Source: Candidatus Equicola faecalis (GTDB taxonomy: Bacteria; Bacteroidota; Bacteroidia; Bacteroidales; Bacteroidaceae). Taken from it: a DNA stretch of 49,653 nucleotides. Below the pieces are notes generated by a model that was given only the letters and a program-made list of their open reading frames with translations, was not told the origin of the DNA and did not search any database. The stretch spans positions 1 to 49,653 of the forward strand of contig JAGHTU010000014.1 in NCBI GenBank assembly GCA_018065185.1, written 5' to 3'. The position numbers and the translations under genes are program-made. Of the stretch, positions 7,642 through 17,470 are shown in pieces (position 1 is the first letter of the stretch; each line of letters starts with the position of its first letter).

Positions 7642-10600
7642 ATGAAAGCAACACTATTTTTTGCAATACAAAGAATCGTCCCGACTTTTATTCTTCTTAT
7701 TTGTATCTTCTATACTGGCACGGCAGGAACACAAAAGATTTACACCGGTGACAAACTTTCCAGTTCATTGACCTATTGCATAACGCAGGATGCCTATGGG
7801 TATCTTTGGGTAGGTACGGAACATGGGCTTAATCGGTTTGACGGATATAATTTCGTACAATATTTCCATGACGAAAAGGATTCAACAAGTATTCCTGACG
7901 ATGATATTGCATCACTCTTCTACGATAGGGACGGTCAGCTCTGGGTGGGAACAAACAAGGGTCTTTGCCGATATGACCAAGAGACAAACTCATTCGTGAG
8001 ATACAGAATACCTAAAGTGACACCACGAATAAGTTGTATATGTCAACGCGCTAACGGGCATCTTCTCATCGGCACCGGTGGGCATGGGCTCTTCATTTAT
8101 GACAACCAAAAGAACAGGTTATTCAAAGCACTAGAAATAAAAAGATACCCTCACGATGATTTCTACACAAAACTCTTTGAAGACAGAAATGAAGACATCT
8201 GGCGTGCTTCGCACATAAACACACTGACGCACATACGGATGCGAAACGACAGACCAGCAGGGATAAAAGAGTACAGCATTAAATGCGGTGAAGTCGTGCA
8301 GTTCCTAAAAACCGATGAATCCGGCTTTATTATAGTCTGCACTCATGGCATTCTGAGGTATGATTACACTACCCGGCAATTGAACGATGCAAACTACGAT
8401 CTGAGTATCATACCGATAGGTTGCAGCATACAGTCTGCCACCATAGACGTAAAAGGTGATATATGTATCGGGACATCAGGACAAGGCTCATATTACATCC
8501 CGGCAGGAACCAACAAACTAATCCTGCCTCCTATCTATAAACAGAAGAACTTCATTCAAAATGCCGATATCAATTTCATTTTTAACGATAGGAATCATAA
8601 TCTTTGGTTAAGTTGTCACACAGAAGGGCTTGTGCAGGAGAATATGTCAGTAAATGTCTTTCATTCATGGAGAGAGTCAGATGCAGTAAAACCTGAGATA
8701 GCCACAGTAATAGAAGGACGGAGAGAGTTCCTGTATAACCTGCGCCAACAGTTCAACAATATGAACATTCGAACAGCGATTAATGGCGGAAATGGCATTT
8801 TCTACATTAGCGACTATGGGAAAGGTCTCATCATATATGATTCCAAAACAGGGAAGACAGAACGTCTCAGTATGTTTCAGACCTCACGAAGAAATGGCCA
8901 TCTTACAAATGACTGGATAAAAACCTTCTACATTGACAGCCATAAAATGCTGTGGATTGGCACATCAAACGGCATAAGTTGTATGGACACAAAAGACAAG
9001 TCGTTCAACAAATATGGCTGGCACACTATCATGCAGGATAAGAATTGTACAGCTCTTGGCGAAGACCTTGTCGGAAACATAATTATAGGAACGGACAAAG
9101 GGCTCTATATCTATAACAGGAAAGATAACCATGTCAGTGAGTTTCCACATGCCGGACAACTGAAAAAACTGATTATATGCGGAATATTATGTGATAAGGA
9201 TGGCGACCTGTGGATAAGCACATCACGTGGGATATGGCAATGGAGCCAAAGTCATTCGGAATTTATCTCCCACGTCAATGGCAATGGTCTAGTTTCAAGG
9301 GAATATATCCCGAACACCAGTTATAAGCTGCCTGATGGCAATCTATGTTTCGGAATAAGCAATGGTTTCACCGTATTCAACCCCATTGATGTCAAGCATT
9401 CCGCCTCAGATCTTGGTAAGGTATATCTCACCAATATCACTATCGGCAACAGAAGTCTAGGATGCACCAAAGACTATTATGAGGTGGACAACCACGAGGG
9501 GTGGTTCACATTGGAGTATTCACTCCTGAATTTCAAAAACACAGATGATATAACATTCCAGTACAGAGTCAATGATTCTGAAGAATGGATCAGCCTGCCG
9601 GAAGGTTCAAACATAATATCCTTCAATCACATGGAATCAGGTACCCACACCATCGAGACACGTGCATTATGCAACGGTGCATATTCTTCCGAAAATAATA
9701 TCATTAAAATAAAGGTCTCTCCTCCATGGTACCTGTCCTTTTGGGGCATAATCATGCACTCTTTAATAATAATAGGTCTCATTGCTTTGGGATTCTATTT
9801 CTATGAACGCAAACGAAAGGCTGATATGGATGAACAGAAGATGCAGTTCCTTATAAATGCCACACATGATATCCGCTCACCGCTGACTCTAATTCTCGGT
9901 CCTTTGAAGAAGCTTCGTGAACGTATCAGTGATGCCGAAAGCCAGAATGATATAAGAACGATTGACAGTAATGCCCAACGTCTGTTACAGCTCGTGAACC
10001 AGATTCTTGACGAACGCAAGATAGACAAGAATCAAATGCGGTTAAAATGTCAGGAAACTGATATCGTATCATTCATTGGCAGGATATGCCATCTGTACGA
10101 ATACCATGCACTGGAACGGAGAATAACATTCTCCATTGAGCCGAAAGAAAAACACATAATGGCATGGATTGACCACATAAACTTTGACAAAGTGGTGAAC
10201 AACCTTCTGTCCAATGCTTTCAAATACACTTTTGATGGCGGAGAAATATCTGTACGGATTTTCACCCAACACACAAAAAAGAAAAAACAAGATGTCGAAG
10301 AGTTCGTGATGCAAATCATCGATAACGGAATGGGATTGAAGACAGAGAATCCTGAACGGCTCTTCGAACGCTTCTATCAAGGCGACAACATACGGGAATA
10401 TCATGTCGAAGGTACTGGTATCGGACTGAATCTCAGCCGTGCTATTGTCAACATGCATGGTGGAACCATCACTGCAGCTAACCGAAGCGACGGCATTCGA
10501 GGCTCGGTATTTACCGTATCCATCCCTTTGGGTAATGCTCACCTGAAACCGGAAGAGATAGAAGAAAACACTCTGACACAAGAGACAGATAAAGAGGTAA

Positions 10601-11388
10601 AGCCTACTTCCAAGAAACAGGCAAGCCGACATTTCCGCATACTCATCGTGGATGACGATATTGAAATCAGTGATTACATCAGCAACGAATTATCCACATG
10701 GTATCGTTTCACTGCGGCACAGAATGGTCGGGAAGCATTGCAATTATTGTTCACTGAACAATATGACCTTGTCATCAGTGATATTATGATGCCACAGATG
10801 GACGGCATCGAACTGCTTAAAAACATTAAGGGTAACGTCAATATCAGCGATATTCCTGTCATACTGCTGACTTCCAAATCAGATGCTGCTCACCGACTCG
10901 AGGGATTGAAGAAAGGGGCTGATGCATACCTCTCCAAACCATTCAACATGGAGGAACTTCACATCCTCATTGACAACCTCGTGGATAATGTCCGCCGCTT
11001 ACGAGGTAAATACTCCGGTGTACAGAAAGGCAATGGACAGATTGAAAATATCGATGTAAAGGGCAATAACGACCAGCTCATGGAACGCGTCATGTCATGT
11101 ATTAACAAAAATCTGACAAATTTTGATTTCAATGTCGAACAGCTCACACATGAGGTAGGTATCTCACGCGCACAGCTGCATCGCAAAATGAAGGAAATAA
11201 CGGGCATTTCTACAGCCGATTTTATTCGCAATCTCCGTCTTGAACAAGCTGCACGCTTATTGAAAGAGGGAAAAATCAATGTTAGCCAAGTGGCATACAG
11301 CGTCGGATTCAACAATCAGACGCACTTCTCCACACTCTTCAAAAAGCATTATGGTATGACACCAACAGAATATGCTTCGCATAGGTGA
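7642..11388 (+). CDS. Hybrid two-component system regulator (XynR-like)
   Basis: A 1248-residue membrane sensor, kinase, receiver and transcription factor in one chain. An N-terminal signal/anchor (1-29) leads into a periplasmic two-propeller sensor (about 35-590) made of repeated LWVGT-type blades. A Y_Y_Y domain (about 600-690) and one membrane helix (about 698-722) follow. The histidine kinase has His742 in THDIRSPL and an ATPase domain (about 845-970; NNLLSNAFKY, GTGIGLNLSR). The receiver has Asp1047 in ISDIMMP, and an AraC DNA-binding domain ends the protein (about 1155-1248). The architecture is that of XynR, the activator of xylanase genes in P. bryantii. It is divergent from one enzyme operon and convergent with another, fitting a locus-specific activator responding to xylo-oligosaccharides. 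Confidence 0.95.
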   Translation: MKATLFFAIQRIVPTFILLICIFYTGTAGTQKIYTGDKLSSSLTYCITQDAYGYLWVGTEHGLNRFDGYNFVQYFHDEKDSTSIPDDDIASLFYDRDGQLWVGTNKGLCRYDQETNSFVRYRIPKVTPRISCICQRANGHLLIGTGGHGLFIYDNQKNRLFKALEIKRYPHDDFYTKLFEDRNEDIWRASHINTLTHIRMRNDRPAGIKEYSIKCGEVVQFLKTDESGFIIVCTHGILRYDYTTRQLNDANYDLSIIPIGCSIQSATIDVKGDICIGTSGQGSYYIPAGTNKLILPPIYKQKNFIQNADINFIFNDRNHNLWLSCHTEGLVQENMSVNVFHSWRESDAVKPEIATVIEGRREFLYNLRQQFNNMNIRTAINGGNGIFYISDYGKGLIIYDSKTGKTERLSMFQTSRRNGHLTNDWIKTFYIDSHKMLWIGTSNGISCMDTKDKSFNKYGWHTIMQDKNCTALGEDLVGNIIIGTDKGLYIYNRKDNHVSEFPHAGQLKKLIICGILCDKDGDLWISTSRGIWQWSQSHSEFISHVNGNGLVSREYIPNTSYKLPDGNLCFGISNGFTVFNPIDVKHSASDLGKVYLTNITIGNRSLGCTKDYYEVDNHEGWFTLEYSLLNFKNTDDITFQYRVNDSEEWISLPEGSNIISFNHMESGTHTIETRALCNGAYSSENNIIKIKVSPPWYLSFWGIIMHSLIIIGLIALGFYFYERKRKADMDEQKMQFLINATHDIRSPLTLILGPLKKLRERISDAESQNDIRTIDSNAQRLLQLVNQILDERKIDKNQMRLKCQETDIVSFIGRICHLYEYHALERRITFSIEPKEKHIMAWIDHINFDKVVNNLLSNAFKYTFDGGEISVRIFTQHTKKKKQDVEEFVMQIIDNGMGLKTENPERLFERFYQGDNIREYHVEGTGIGLNLSRAIVNMHGGTITAANRSDGIRGSVFTVSIPLGNAHLKPEEIEENTLTQETDKEVKPTSKKQASRHFRILIVDDDIEISDYISNELSTWYRFTAAQNGREALQLLFTEQYDLVISDIMMPQMDGIELLKNIKGNVNISDIPVILLTSKSDAAHRLEGLKKGADAYLSKPFNMEELHILIDNLVDNVRRLRGKYSGVQKGNGQIENIDVKGNNDQLMERVMSCINKNLTNFDFNVEQLTHEVGISRAQLHRKMKEITGISTADFIRNLRLEQAARLLKEGKINVSQVAYSVGFNNQTHFSTLFKKHYGMTPTEYASHR

Positions 11389-11501
11389 CAGTCGATTGCG
11401 TCTTCTGCCATCGCGACTCGGCATAATCTAACGTGAGTTCGATGAAGATAAGGTAAGCAGAGGTCATTAACGAGCCAGAATGAAACGGTTTTCAACTGTG
11501 T
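11389..11501. other. Non-coding stretch after the regulator gene
   Basis: No gene, hairpin or promoter was recognised here. No terminator is visible directly after the regulator stop codon; the first good one is at 11917-11947. Confidence 0.5.
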
Positions 11502-11750
11502 AAAAATCGCCTTTATCCATACTATACCTTAAAGTCGCGCAATCGATGCCTCGGTGTCAAAAGGTCAGAGCCTCCAACTTGTCGCGATGATTTACTCAAA
11601 TGATCACGATGATTTGCCTAAATGATCGCGATGATTTACCCAAATCATCGTGATCATTTGGAGGCTCCGAGCGGAAGAGGACGAGGCAAAGATGGGAAAA
11701 CCCCGATTTACTGACAATTACAAAAAGAGTTTTCATCGAATTTACGTTAA
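11502..11750. repeat. Dispersed intergenic element, copy 1 (contains array B)
   Basis: About 249 bp homologous to 38368-38594. Shared blocks are an 18-nt left end (11502-11519), GAGCCTCC (11568-11575), a 33-nt identical right block (11662-11694) and ACGTTAA (11744-11750). The distances between the last three blocks are the same in both copies (94 and 82 nt). The left flank here carries 22 extra nucleotides. GAGCCTCC and its complement GGAGGCTC (11660-11667) bracket the tandem repeat core. Confidence 0.88.
11579..11660. repeat. 22-bp tandem repeat array B
   Basis: Three 22-bp units (11579-11600, 11601-11622, 11623-11644) and a partial fourth. Units centre on ATCRCGAT, a full palindrome in two of them. 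The partial fourth is inverted: 11642-11659 is the exact reverse complement of 11598-11615, so the transcript or single strand could fold into an 18-bp hairpin. Confidence 0.88.
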
Positions 11751-11755
11751 ATAAA

Positions 11756-11788
11756 TTTGATTTCCGTCTTCGTTGTTCAATGCTTTTG
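11756..11788 (+). promoter_or_regulatory. Promoter-like site with no gene behind it
   Basis: TTTG (11756-11759), 21 nt, then TGCTTTTG (11781-11788), one mismatch from TAnnTTTG. The segment around the TTTG (AAATAAATTTG) is the same as at the toxin-antitoxin promoter. A second -7 match, TACTTTTG, is at 11853-11860. The only thing downstream on this strand is the terminator at 11917-11947. Confidence 0.45.
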
Positions 11789-11916
11789 GAATGTTGAAAT
11801 GTTTATTAATATTCATGCAACAAAAAAAAATCGAAAGTCAAGATTTTCATCTTACTTTTGCAATATCAAATTAGTTTTCTGTTAATAGATTAGAATTATT
11901 TAGTTAGTATGTTTGG

Positions 11917-11947
11917 AAAAAGGCGCGTAGTGATTACGCGCCTTTTT
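11917..11947. terminator. Bidirectional terminator
   Basis: Perfect 13-bp arms (AAAAAGGCGCGTA 11917-11929; TACGCGCCTTTTT 11935-11947) with a 5-nt loop. The A/T runs at both ends allow use on either strand: for the seven-gene operon ending at 11971 (24 nt beyond its stop) and for any plus-strand transcript. Confidence 0.92.
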
Positions 11948-11970
11948 CAGTTTCTCACATTAGATAGAAC

Positions 11971-14181
11971 TTATCTTTCTATCTTGCGGATTGTACCGTC
12001 TGGATTATAATGCATCTCATCCACTATGACGCTACGACGATAATTACCGCCTGAAGGGAGCGTACCGTCATGAGTAAAGAACCAACTTTTGCCTTTGAAG
12101 TCGGCTATGCCTGGATGAGTGGTAAAACAGTTTGTACTGTTGCCATCAATTATACCACGATATTCCCATTTGCCACTTTTAATGTCTGTGGTAGTACAAT
12201 ACTCTATCATTTCCGGTTTCGTACCGACACCGGCATAAACGAGATAATACAAACCATTGCGCTTGTATATCCATGGTCCTTCAATAAAGCGAGGAATATC
12301 CAAAACCTTTATTTCACCGGCAAGTTCAATCATATTCTCCTTGAGTGGAACTATCTTGCAGCTGCCATTTCCCCAAACCATATATGCCTGTCCGTCATCA
12401 TCCACGAAGACAGATGGGTCTATATCATCCCAGCTATGTGGTTTATCTGTTGTCATCTCATTCGTGATAAGAGCCTTTCCGATAGCATCACGGAACGGAC
12501 CTGTAGGGCTGTCTGCCACAGCGACACCTATACACATACCACCCTTGCTCTCGGCATCGGCATTATGCCCCATGGCAACATACCAATAAAATTTACCGTT
12601 GCGTTCCACACACTGGGCAGCATAAGCATCGCCACCGCCCCATGGAGCAAATGTCTGCGGAGAGAGACAGACGCCATGTCTCTTCCAATGCTTCATATCA
12701 CGAGTAGAGAACACTTGCCAGTCTGCCATCACATAGTTGGTAGCATGAGTTGATGCAACGTCGTGTCCTGTATAAAGATAAAGAGTGCCATCATGTACCA
12801 GCGGAGCCGGATCGGCAGTAAATGTCTCCTTGAACAATGCACGTGACGGATTTGCATCCGATGAGAATGTGAGCCAATCCACTTCCACCTCTGCATCTGT
12901 AGCAGACTCAACAGTGAGATCTACCACGCCCACAGGCGAAGCCTTTATCGGTGTTATCACTTCTGTCCAATCTTTAGAAGGCTTTATGATTATTTTTGCT
13001 AGAACCTCATCATTCGCTTTGAGTATGAGAGTAGCCTTTTTTGCTACTTTTGCATAAGTGCGTACTGCCCGAAGAGGAGTATTGCCAAAATCAACGCGAT
13101 TGTACCTCACCCAACTGCCACGATGAGAGAAGACAGTCTTCCAACCCTCAAAATAGTCCTTTGTGTTCAAATATTCAGTCTTAATATCATCCGAGGCTGC
13201 GCTATACCTATCAATCTGCACATGCTGACGGGCATTTGTAATACCCACCCCACGGCGCGTAGCAATGACCTTCTGTATCGTACCGTCAGGATTGAAGAAA
13301 AGAGAATCGACACAGGCACTGCGGTTTTTATCAAACTTTGGAGAATAGGCATTTGTATGATAGAATAGATACCACTGCCCGTGATACTCTACAATAGAAT
13401 GATGATTCGTCCAGCATCCCGGAGTTTCATCCATGATGACGCCCTTAAACTCAAACGGACCAAGTGGAGAATCACTCATGGCATACGCCAGTTTTTCGGT
13501 TTTCTCTTTCACCCATGGGAATGTTAGATAGTATTTTCCGTTATGCTTAAAGGCGAAAGGACCTTCCTTAAAGCCTTTCGGCAATGTCACATCAAAGCGT
13601 ACAGGTTTGCCGATGATGGAAGTCATTGAATCGTTGAGTTCTGCTCCGACCAGGCCTCCGCCACCCCAGTAAAGATACATCTTGCCGTTGTCATCCTGAA
13701 GCACACAAGGGTCTATACCGAACACACCCTTTATTGGTTCCTCACGCGGAGTAAAACGTCCAAAAGGACGGTTGTTCTCTGCAACACCAATATTGAAACC
13801 ACGACGCTCTCCACCCGGCTGTGCTGGGAAGAAGAAATAATACTTTCCATCACGTTCAATACAGTCTGGTGCCCACATGGAATACGAGCCCTGTTTCACC
13901 CAAGGCACATCCTTATCGCTGAAAGCCACGCCCATATCACTCCAGTTATTTAGATCGCCAGCAGCCATAAACACATGATAATCCTCCATGCGGAACCATG
14001 CATTGGAATCATTTTCATCAATGGCTTTGATGTCGTGCGAAGGATAGAGGCACAAACGGTCGCCAAACACACGTGCCGTAGGGTCAGCAGAGTATTGACC
14101 CGAAATAATAGGATTCTGTGCATAACAAGCAGCACTTGCCACAAGCACTCCTAATAAAAGAATTAGTTTTTTCATAGTCAT
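11971..14181 (-). CDS. Tandem GH43 protein with central CBM6-like module
   Basis: A 736-residue secreted protein with two complete GH43 propellers. Module 1 (about 23-325) has base Asp33 in SADPTARV, GIDPCVL and acid Glu in FKEGPFAF. A CBM6-like beta-sandwich lies between the modules (about 335-440). Module 2 (about 450-736) has base Asp457 in TADPAPLV, DIDPSVF and acid Glu in FIEGPWIYK. All key residues are present in both modules, so both should be active, perhaps as xylosidase plus arabinofuranosidase. The frame stays open to 14196, but ATG at 14181 (or 14175) is preferred because it starts directly at the signal peptide. Last gene of the operon, before the bidirectional terminator. Confidence 0.9.
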   Translation of the reverse strand: MTMKKLILLLGVLVASAACYAQNPIISGQYSADPTARVFGDRLCLYPSHDIKAIDENDSNAWFRMEDYHVFMAAGDLNNWSDMGVAFSDKDVPWVKQGSYSMWAPDCIERDGKYYFFFPAQPGGERRGFNIGVAENNRPFGRFTPREEPIKGVFGIDPCVLQDDNGKMYLYWGGGGLVGAELNDSMTSIIGKPVRFDVTLPKGFKEGPFAFKHNGKYYLTFPWVKEKTEKLAYAMSDSPLGPFEFKGVIMDETPGCWTNHHSIVEYHGQWYLFYHTNAYSPKFDKNRSACVDSLFFNPDGTIQKVIATRRGVGITNARQHVQIDRYSAASDDIKTEYLNTKDYFEGWKTVFSHRGSWVRYNRVDFGNTPLRAVRTYAKVAKKATLILKANDEVLAKIIIKPSKDWTEVITPIKASPVGVVDLTVESATDAEVEVDWLTFSSDANPSRALFKETFTADPAPLVHDGTLYLYTGHDVASTHATNYVMADWQVFSTRDMKHWKRHGVCLSPQTFAPWGGGDAYAAQCVERNGKFYWYVAMGHNADAESKGGMCIGVAVADSPTGPFRDAIGKALITNEMTTDKPHSWDDIDPSVFVDDDGQAYMVWGNGSCKIVPLKENMIELAGEIKVLDIPRFIEGPWIYKRNGLYYLVYAGVGTKPEMIEYCTTTDIKSGKWEYRGIIDGNSTNCFTTHPGIADFKGKSWFFTHDGTLPSGGNYRRSVIVDEMHYNPDGTIRKIER

Positions 14182-14203
14182 AAAGTTAATTATCAATTAT
14201 TCA

Positions 14204-15991
14204 TTATTTATTATTTATTATCATCGTATAACCGTCACGTGGTTTAAGATTAACAGTTATAGGCTTACGTCTAAGAAACGACAGATCTATTGTAATCTGT
14301 TTTTCGCGGTCTTCACCATTTAAGGCTGCCACATACCATGAATTACCCTTACGGCGGGCGATAACAATATCTCTGCCCGGATAGCCGCCAATGAGTTTTG
14401 TATCGTCCCATGCCACAGGAATGTTACGCATAAAATCCTGTTTTTCTTTCGGCAAGGACAGAAAACCCTCAGGGCGGTCTGCCCAATGCTGGATTGCCGA
14501 CTCAAAAATGACAGCAAGAGCCAGTTCATGCTCATCTGTAGTGATATGCGGATGCTGTGAGTTCGTAAAGGCTACAGGTGTATAATCCATCGGCCCGACC
14601 ACATTACGTATAAACGGCAATGTACAGTTCAGACGGGCAGCAATAGGAGTCATACGCGGAGAGTTATTATATTGCTCCGCCCCAAATACTGCTTCCATCG
14701 AAATAAGGTTTGGATATGTCCGGCTCCAGCCACGCGGAATGGTACAGCCGTGGAAATCAACCATCATCTGCATTGATGCAGCATCCTTAAGGATGTCGAG
14801 ATAATAGTTCATCATATTCTGTTTGTCGCTCTCAAAGAAATCCACCTTGACTCCGGCAAAACCCATCTCCTTCAGCCAGCGAAACTCCTTCATACGGCTT
14901 TCATGCGAAATCATCCTATCACGCGGTGTACCCATCACGCGCGTATGCTCACCACCGGAATTATACCACAAAAGCGGTTTCACCCCGCGCGATAGGGCAT
15001 AGGTAGCCGCATCACGCAATGTACCGCCATTCGTCATCTGATCCCATTCCCAATCGAACAAGACATACTCCCAGCCCATTTCTGCGGCAAGGTCAACATA
15101 TCGGCAGCATATCTGATAGTCTTTCGTACCACGGTTATATGCCCAATACACCCACGAAGCACGACCAGGTTTTATCCACGACGCATCCCCGATGCATGAC
15201 GGAGGGCACACATCTTCCACGAGTGTTGACTCAACTATTGTAGCCAGACTGCCTATTATCATCACACGCCATGGCGACTGCCAGGCATCGCAAAGTGTCG
15301 GTTGTGAATGTCCCGTATTGTTACCCTCCCACTCAAATGGGAAAGCGACATGATAGGAAGCGCCCTCGCTACGCAGATGCGTTGCACAGCAATGACGGTC
15401 TATATCTGCTTCACTCAGCAACATCCATTTCTCTCCTGCCCTTGCAAGTAGTGGGAATCCCCAATGTCCGTCAACAAAACGTGTAGAAACAGGGTAATCC
15501 CCCTCATAACACGTAATATAACGCTGCTGCCAACGAGAAGAAGTCTCAGAAAGGTCAAAGTCTGTATATTCTGCCGTCAACCTGTCACCCTTCTGCGACT
15601 GTGGCAAGGCATATCTGAAGCACACACCATCGTTGTATGTTCTTACGATAATCATAAGCGGTTTGCCATGCTCATTATTAAACAGGACAGAGAGTTCATT
15701 GGCATGATTCTCACGCACACTGCGTTTTCCATGAATAGCGATATAAGACTCGTCTATTTTTCTTTTCTTATATGAGTCCTCCGACAGATGGGCATACGAC
15801 TCGCCATTGCACTCCACCCCAAGTTTTACTGATGTCATCTTCTGACCGCAATAATAGACGGATAATGCCGTCATATCCTGTGAATCACACGTAATGACGG
15901 CTTTCAGTTTGCCATTTGGCGATTTTACTGCCTGCGCAACACACAGGAGAGTTACGAAAAGAGAAACAGTCAAAATCAATGAACGCCGCAT
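14204..15991 (-). CDS. GH97 glycosidase, retaining (alpha-galactosidase type)
   Basis: A 595-residue enzyme with signal peptide (1-20), N-terminal GH97 beta-sandwich (about 22-255), catalytic (beta/alpha)8 barrel (about 260-520) and C-terminal beta domain (about 525-595). The barrel has GVKVDFFES with Asp384 at the place of the nucleophile of retaining GH97 enzymes such as BT1871, rather than the glutamate base of inverting SusB-like members. This favours alpha-galactosidase or beta-L-arabinopyranosidase over alpha-glucosidase. In this locus it would remove galactosyl or related side groups from complex xylan. It starts 3 nt after the upstream GH43 stop, indicating tight coupling. Confidence 0.88.
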   Translation of the reverse strand: MRRSLILTVSLFVTLLCVAQAVKSPNGKLKAVITCDSQDMTALSVYYCGQKMTSVKLGVECNGESYAHLSEDSYKKRKIDESYIAIHGKRSVRENHANELSVLFNNEHGKPLMIIVRTYNDGVCFRYALPQSQKGDRLTAEYTDFDLSETSSRWQQRYITCYEGDYPVSTRFVDGHWGFPLLARAGEKWMLLSEADIDRHCCATHLRSEGASYHVAFPFEWEGNNTGHSQPTLCDAWQSPWRVMIIGSLATIVESTLVEDVCPPSCIGDASWIKPGRASWVYWAYNRGTKDYQICCRYVDLAAEMGWEYVLFDWEWDQMTNGGTLRDAATYALSRGVKPLLWYNSGGEHTRVMGTPRDRMISHESRMKEFRWLKEMGFAGVKVDFFESDKQNMMNYYLDILKDAASMQMMVDFHGCTIPRGWSRTYPNLISMEAVFGAEQYNNSPRMTPIAARLNCTLPFIRNVVGPMDYTPVAFTNSQHPHITTDEHELALAVIFESAIQHWADRPEGFLSLPKEKQDFMRNIPVAWDDTKLIGGYPGRDIVIARRKGNSWYVAALNGEDREKQITIDLSFLRRKPITVNLKPRDGYTMIINNK

Positions 15992-15994
15992 ACA

Positions 15995-17434
15995 TTAATC
16001 TTCCTTAAGATTCCATTTTGAGTTATCGCTGTCTGCATCGAATATGCCAAGCGTAGGCGTGCTATCAGCGATGGAGATAAGAGCCAAAGGCTCTGTTGTG
16101 CCAGGTACTTGGCGAGGCATAATACGATAAGTGCCGTCAGTGAGTTGCTCAATGCGCCACAACTGCTCCGGTGCACCGGTAAACACAGGCACTGTTATGA
16201 CCTCGCGTTGTGAAGTTGCAGCCAGGGCACGTTCCGTTCCCTCAATGACAATCTTAAAATATGGTGCATCCAGATATCCGCCAGCCTCTGGCACTGGCAC
16301 AATCTGCCACTTCTGATGAGGACGGAACATATAGTCGCCCATTCTAACTGCAATATCGCTTTCCGGCCATGTAGCCTTTACGTCATCCAAGCTCTGGAAA
16401 GGAATCTGTTTAAGAGGCTCTTTATTGTCGCGCATAAACCAGCGACGTCCCTGCACATCCTGACGGATGAAATCCACAGCGAGTTCAAGGGCATAGCCAC
16501 GCCTCTCCGACTCTATCCAGAACTTACCACCATTAAACTTCTTTCCAGCCACTGGCCAACCGTTACGCCACAGCAATGGGCGGATGTCAAGCACGCTGTA
16601 TCCACTACGCGCATAGTCTGCCTCAAAATGGCAAGACATCTTTTCAACTCCCTTTTCCATTACGATACGACCGAAATGCCCCGGACCGGTCATGCCTCCA
16701 CCGGCTGCGATGAGCATCTTACCGCCACCTTTCAACATATCACGTCCGACATTATCAAGATATGGACCTGTGATGCTACGCGAGCGCCCCACCACAATAT
16801 TATATGTAGAGTTCACACAGTCGCAACAGGTGCCATGCGTACCGAGCAGATAATACCACCCATCATGATAAATAAGGTCGGAAGCCTCACAATCTATCGC
16901 AATATCAACAGCCTTATTTCCCTCAATACGACGGCCGGTAGTAGGGTCAAGTTCCACCAAACGAATAAAACCGAAATATGTTCCGTACGACATCCATAGG
17001 CGACCGGTAGTAGGGTCTAGCAAAAGTCCCGGGTCAATGGCATCACAGTCCTCATCATTCTCTGACCAAGCCACCATTATCGGGTCTGAATATTTGAAAT
17101 CAGGAGATTTTGGATCTAAGGTCTTATTCCACATTGTAAAGATAGTACCTTTATGGCCACCACCAAGACCGCCACCCGTAGCACCATATACCACTAAATA
17201 GCGATCTCCAATTTTTATGGCATCAGGTGCGGCGCCACCACCGGGACGTACCGCCCCAGAATGCCATGACCAACCATCATCCGAGATAAGACCACCGCCA
17301 CCAGTACCGAATGTATAATATTTCCCCTCACACTCCTGCACCGTAGAAGGGTCGTGAATAAACGGTTCACCTATTTGTGCCTCGCATACACAGCTCATTG
17401 CCATGCTTACCATCAAAACAAATATCTTTTTCAT
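15995..17434 (-). CDS. GH43 glycosidase with C-terminal accessory domain
   Basis: A 479-residue secreted protein with signal peptide 1-19. The propeller (about 22-310) has base Asp28 in FIHDPSTV, DAIDPGLLL and acid Glu in CEASDLIYHDGWYY. It also has an unusual glycine-rich stretch near the start (GTGGGGLIS, GGGAAP, GGGLGGG) and a GPGHFG segment. The pattern is closer to endo-arabinanase-like GH43 proteins than to the xylosidase types nearby. The last 170 residues form an accessory part, with a W-x-I motif and repeats recalling lectin-type modules; I cannot name it. Internal gene of the seven-gene operon, with gaps of 36 nt upstream and 3 nt downstream. Confidence 0.82.
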   Translation of the reverse strand: MKKIFVLMVSMAMSCVCEAQIGEPFIHDPSTVQECEGKYYTFGTGGGGLISDDGWSWHSGAVRPGGGAAPDAIKIGDRYLVVYGATGGGLGGGHKGTIFTMWNKTLDPKSPDFKYSDPIMVAWSENDEDCDAIDPGLLLDPTTGRLWMSYGTYFGFIRLVELDPTTGRRIEGNKAVDIAIDCEASDLIYHDGWYYLLGTHGTCCDCVNSTYNIVVGRSRSITGPYLDNVGRDMLKGGGKMLIAAGGGMTGPGHFGRIVMEKGVEKMSCHFEADYARSGYSVLDIRPLLWRNGWPVAGKKFNGGKFWIESERRGYALELAVDFIRQDVQGRRWFMRDNKEPLKQIPFQSLDDVKATWPESDIAVRMGDYMFRPHQKWQIVPVPEAGGYLDAPYFKIVIEGTERALAATSQREVITVPVFTGAPEQLWRIEQLTDGTYRIMPRQVPGTTEPLALISIADSTPTLGIFDADSDNSKWNLKED

Positions 17435-17470
17435 TTGAATTATCTTTATTTAATGATTTAATTTTCCACA

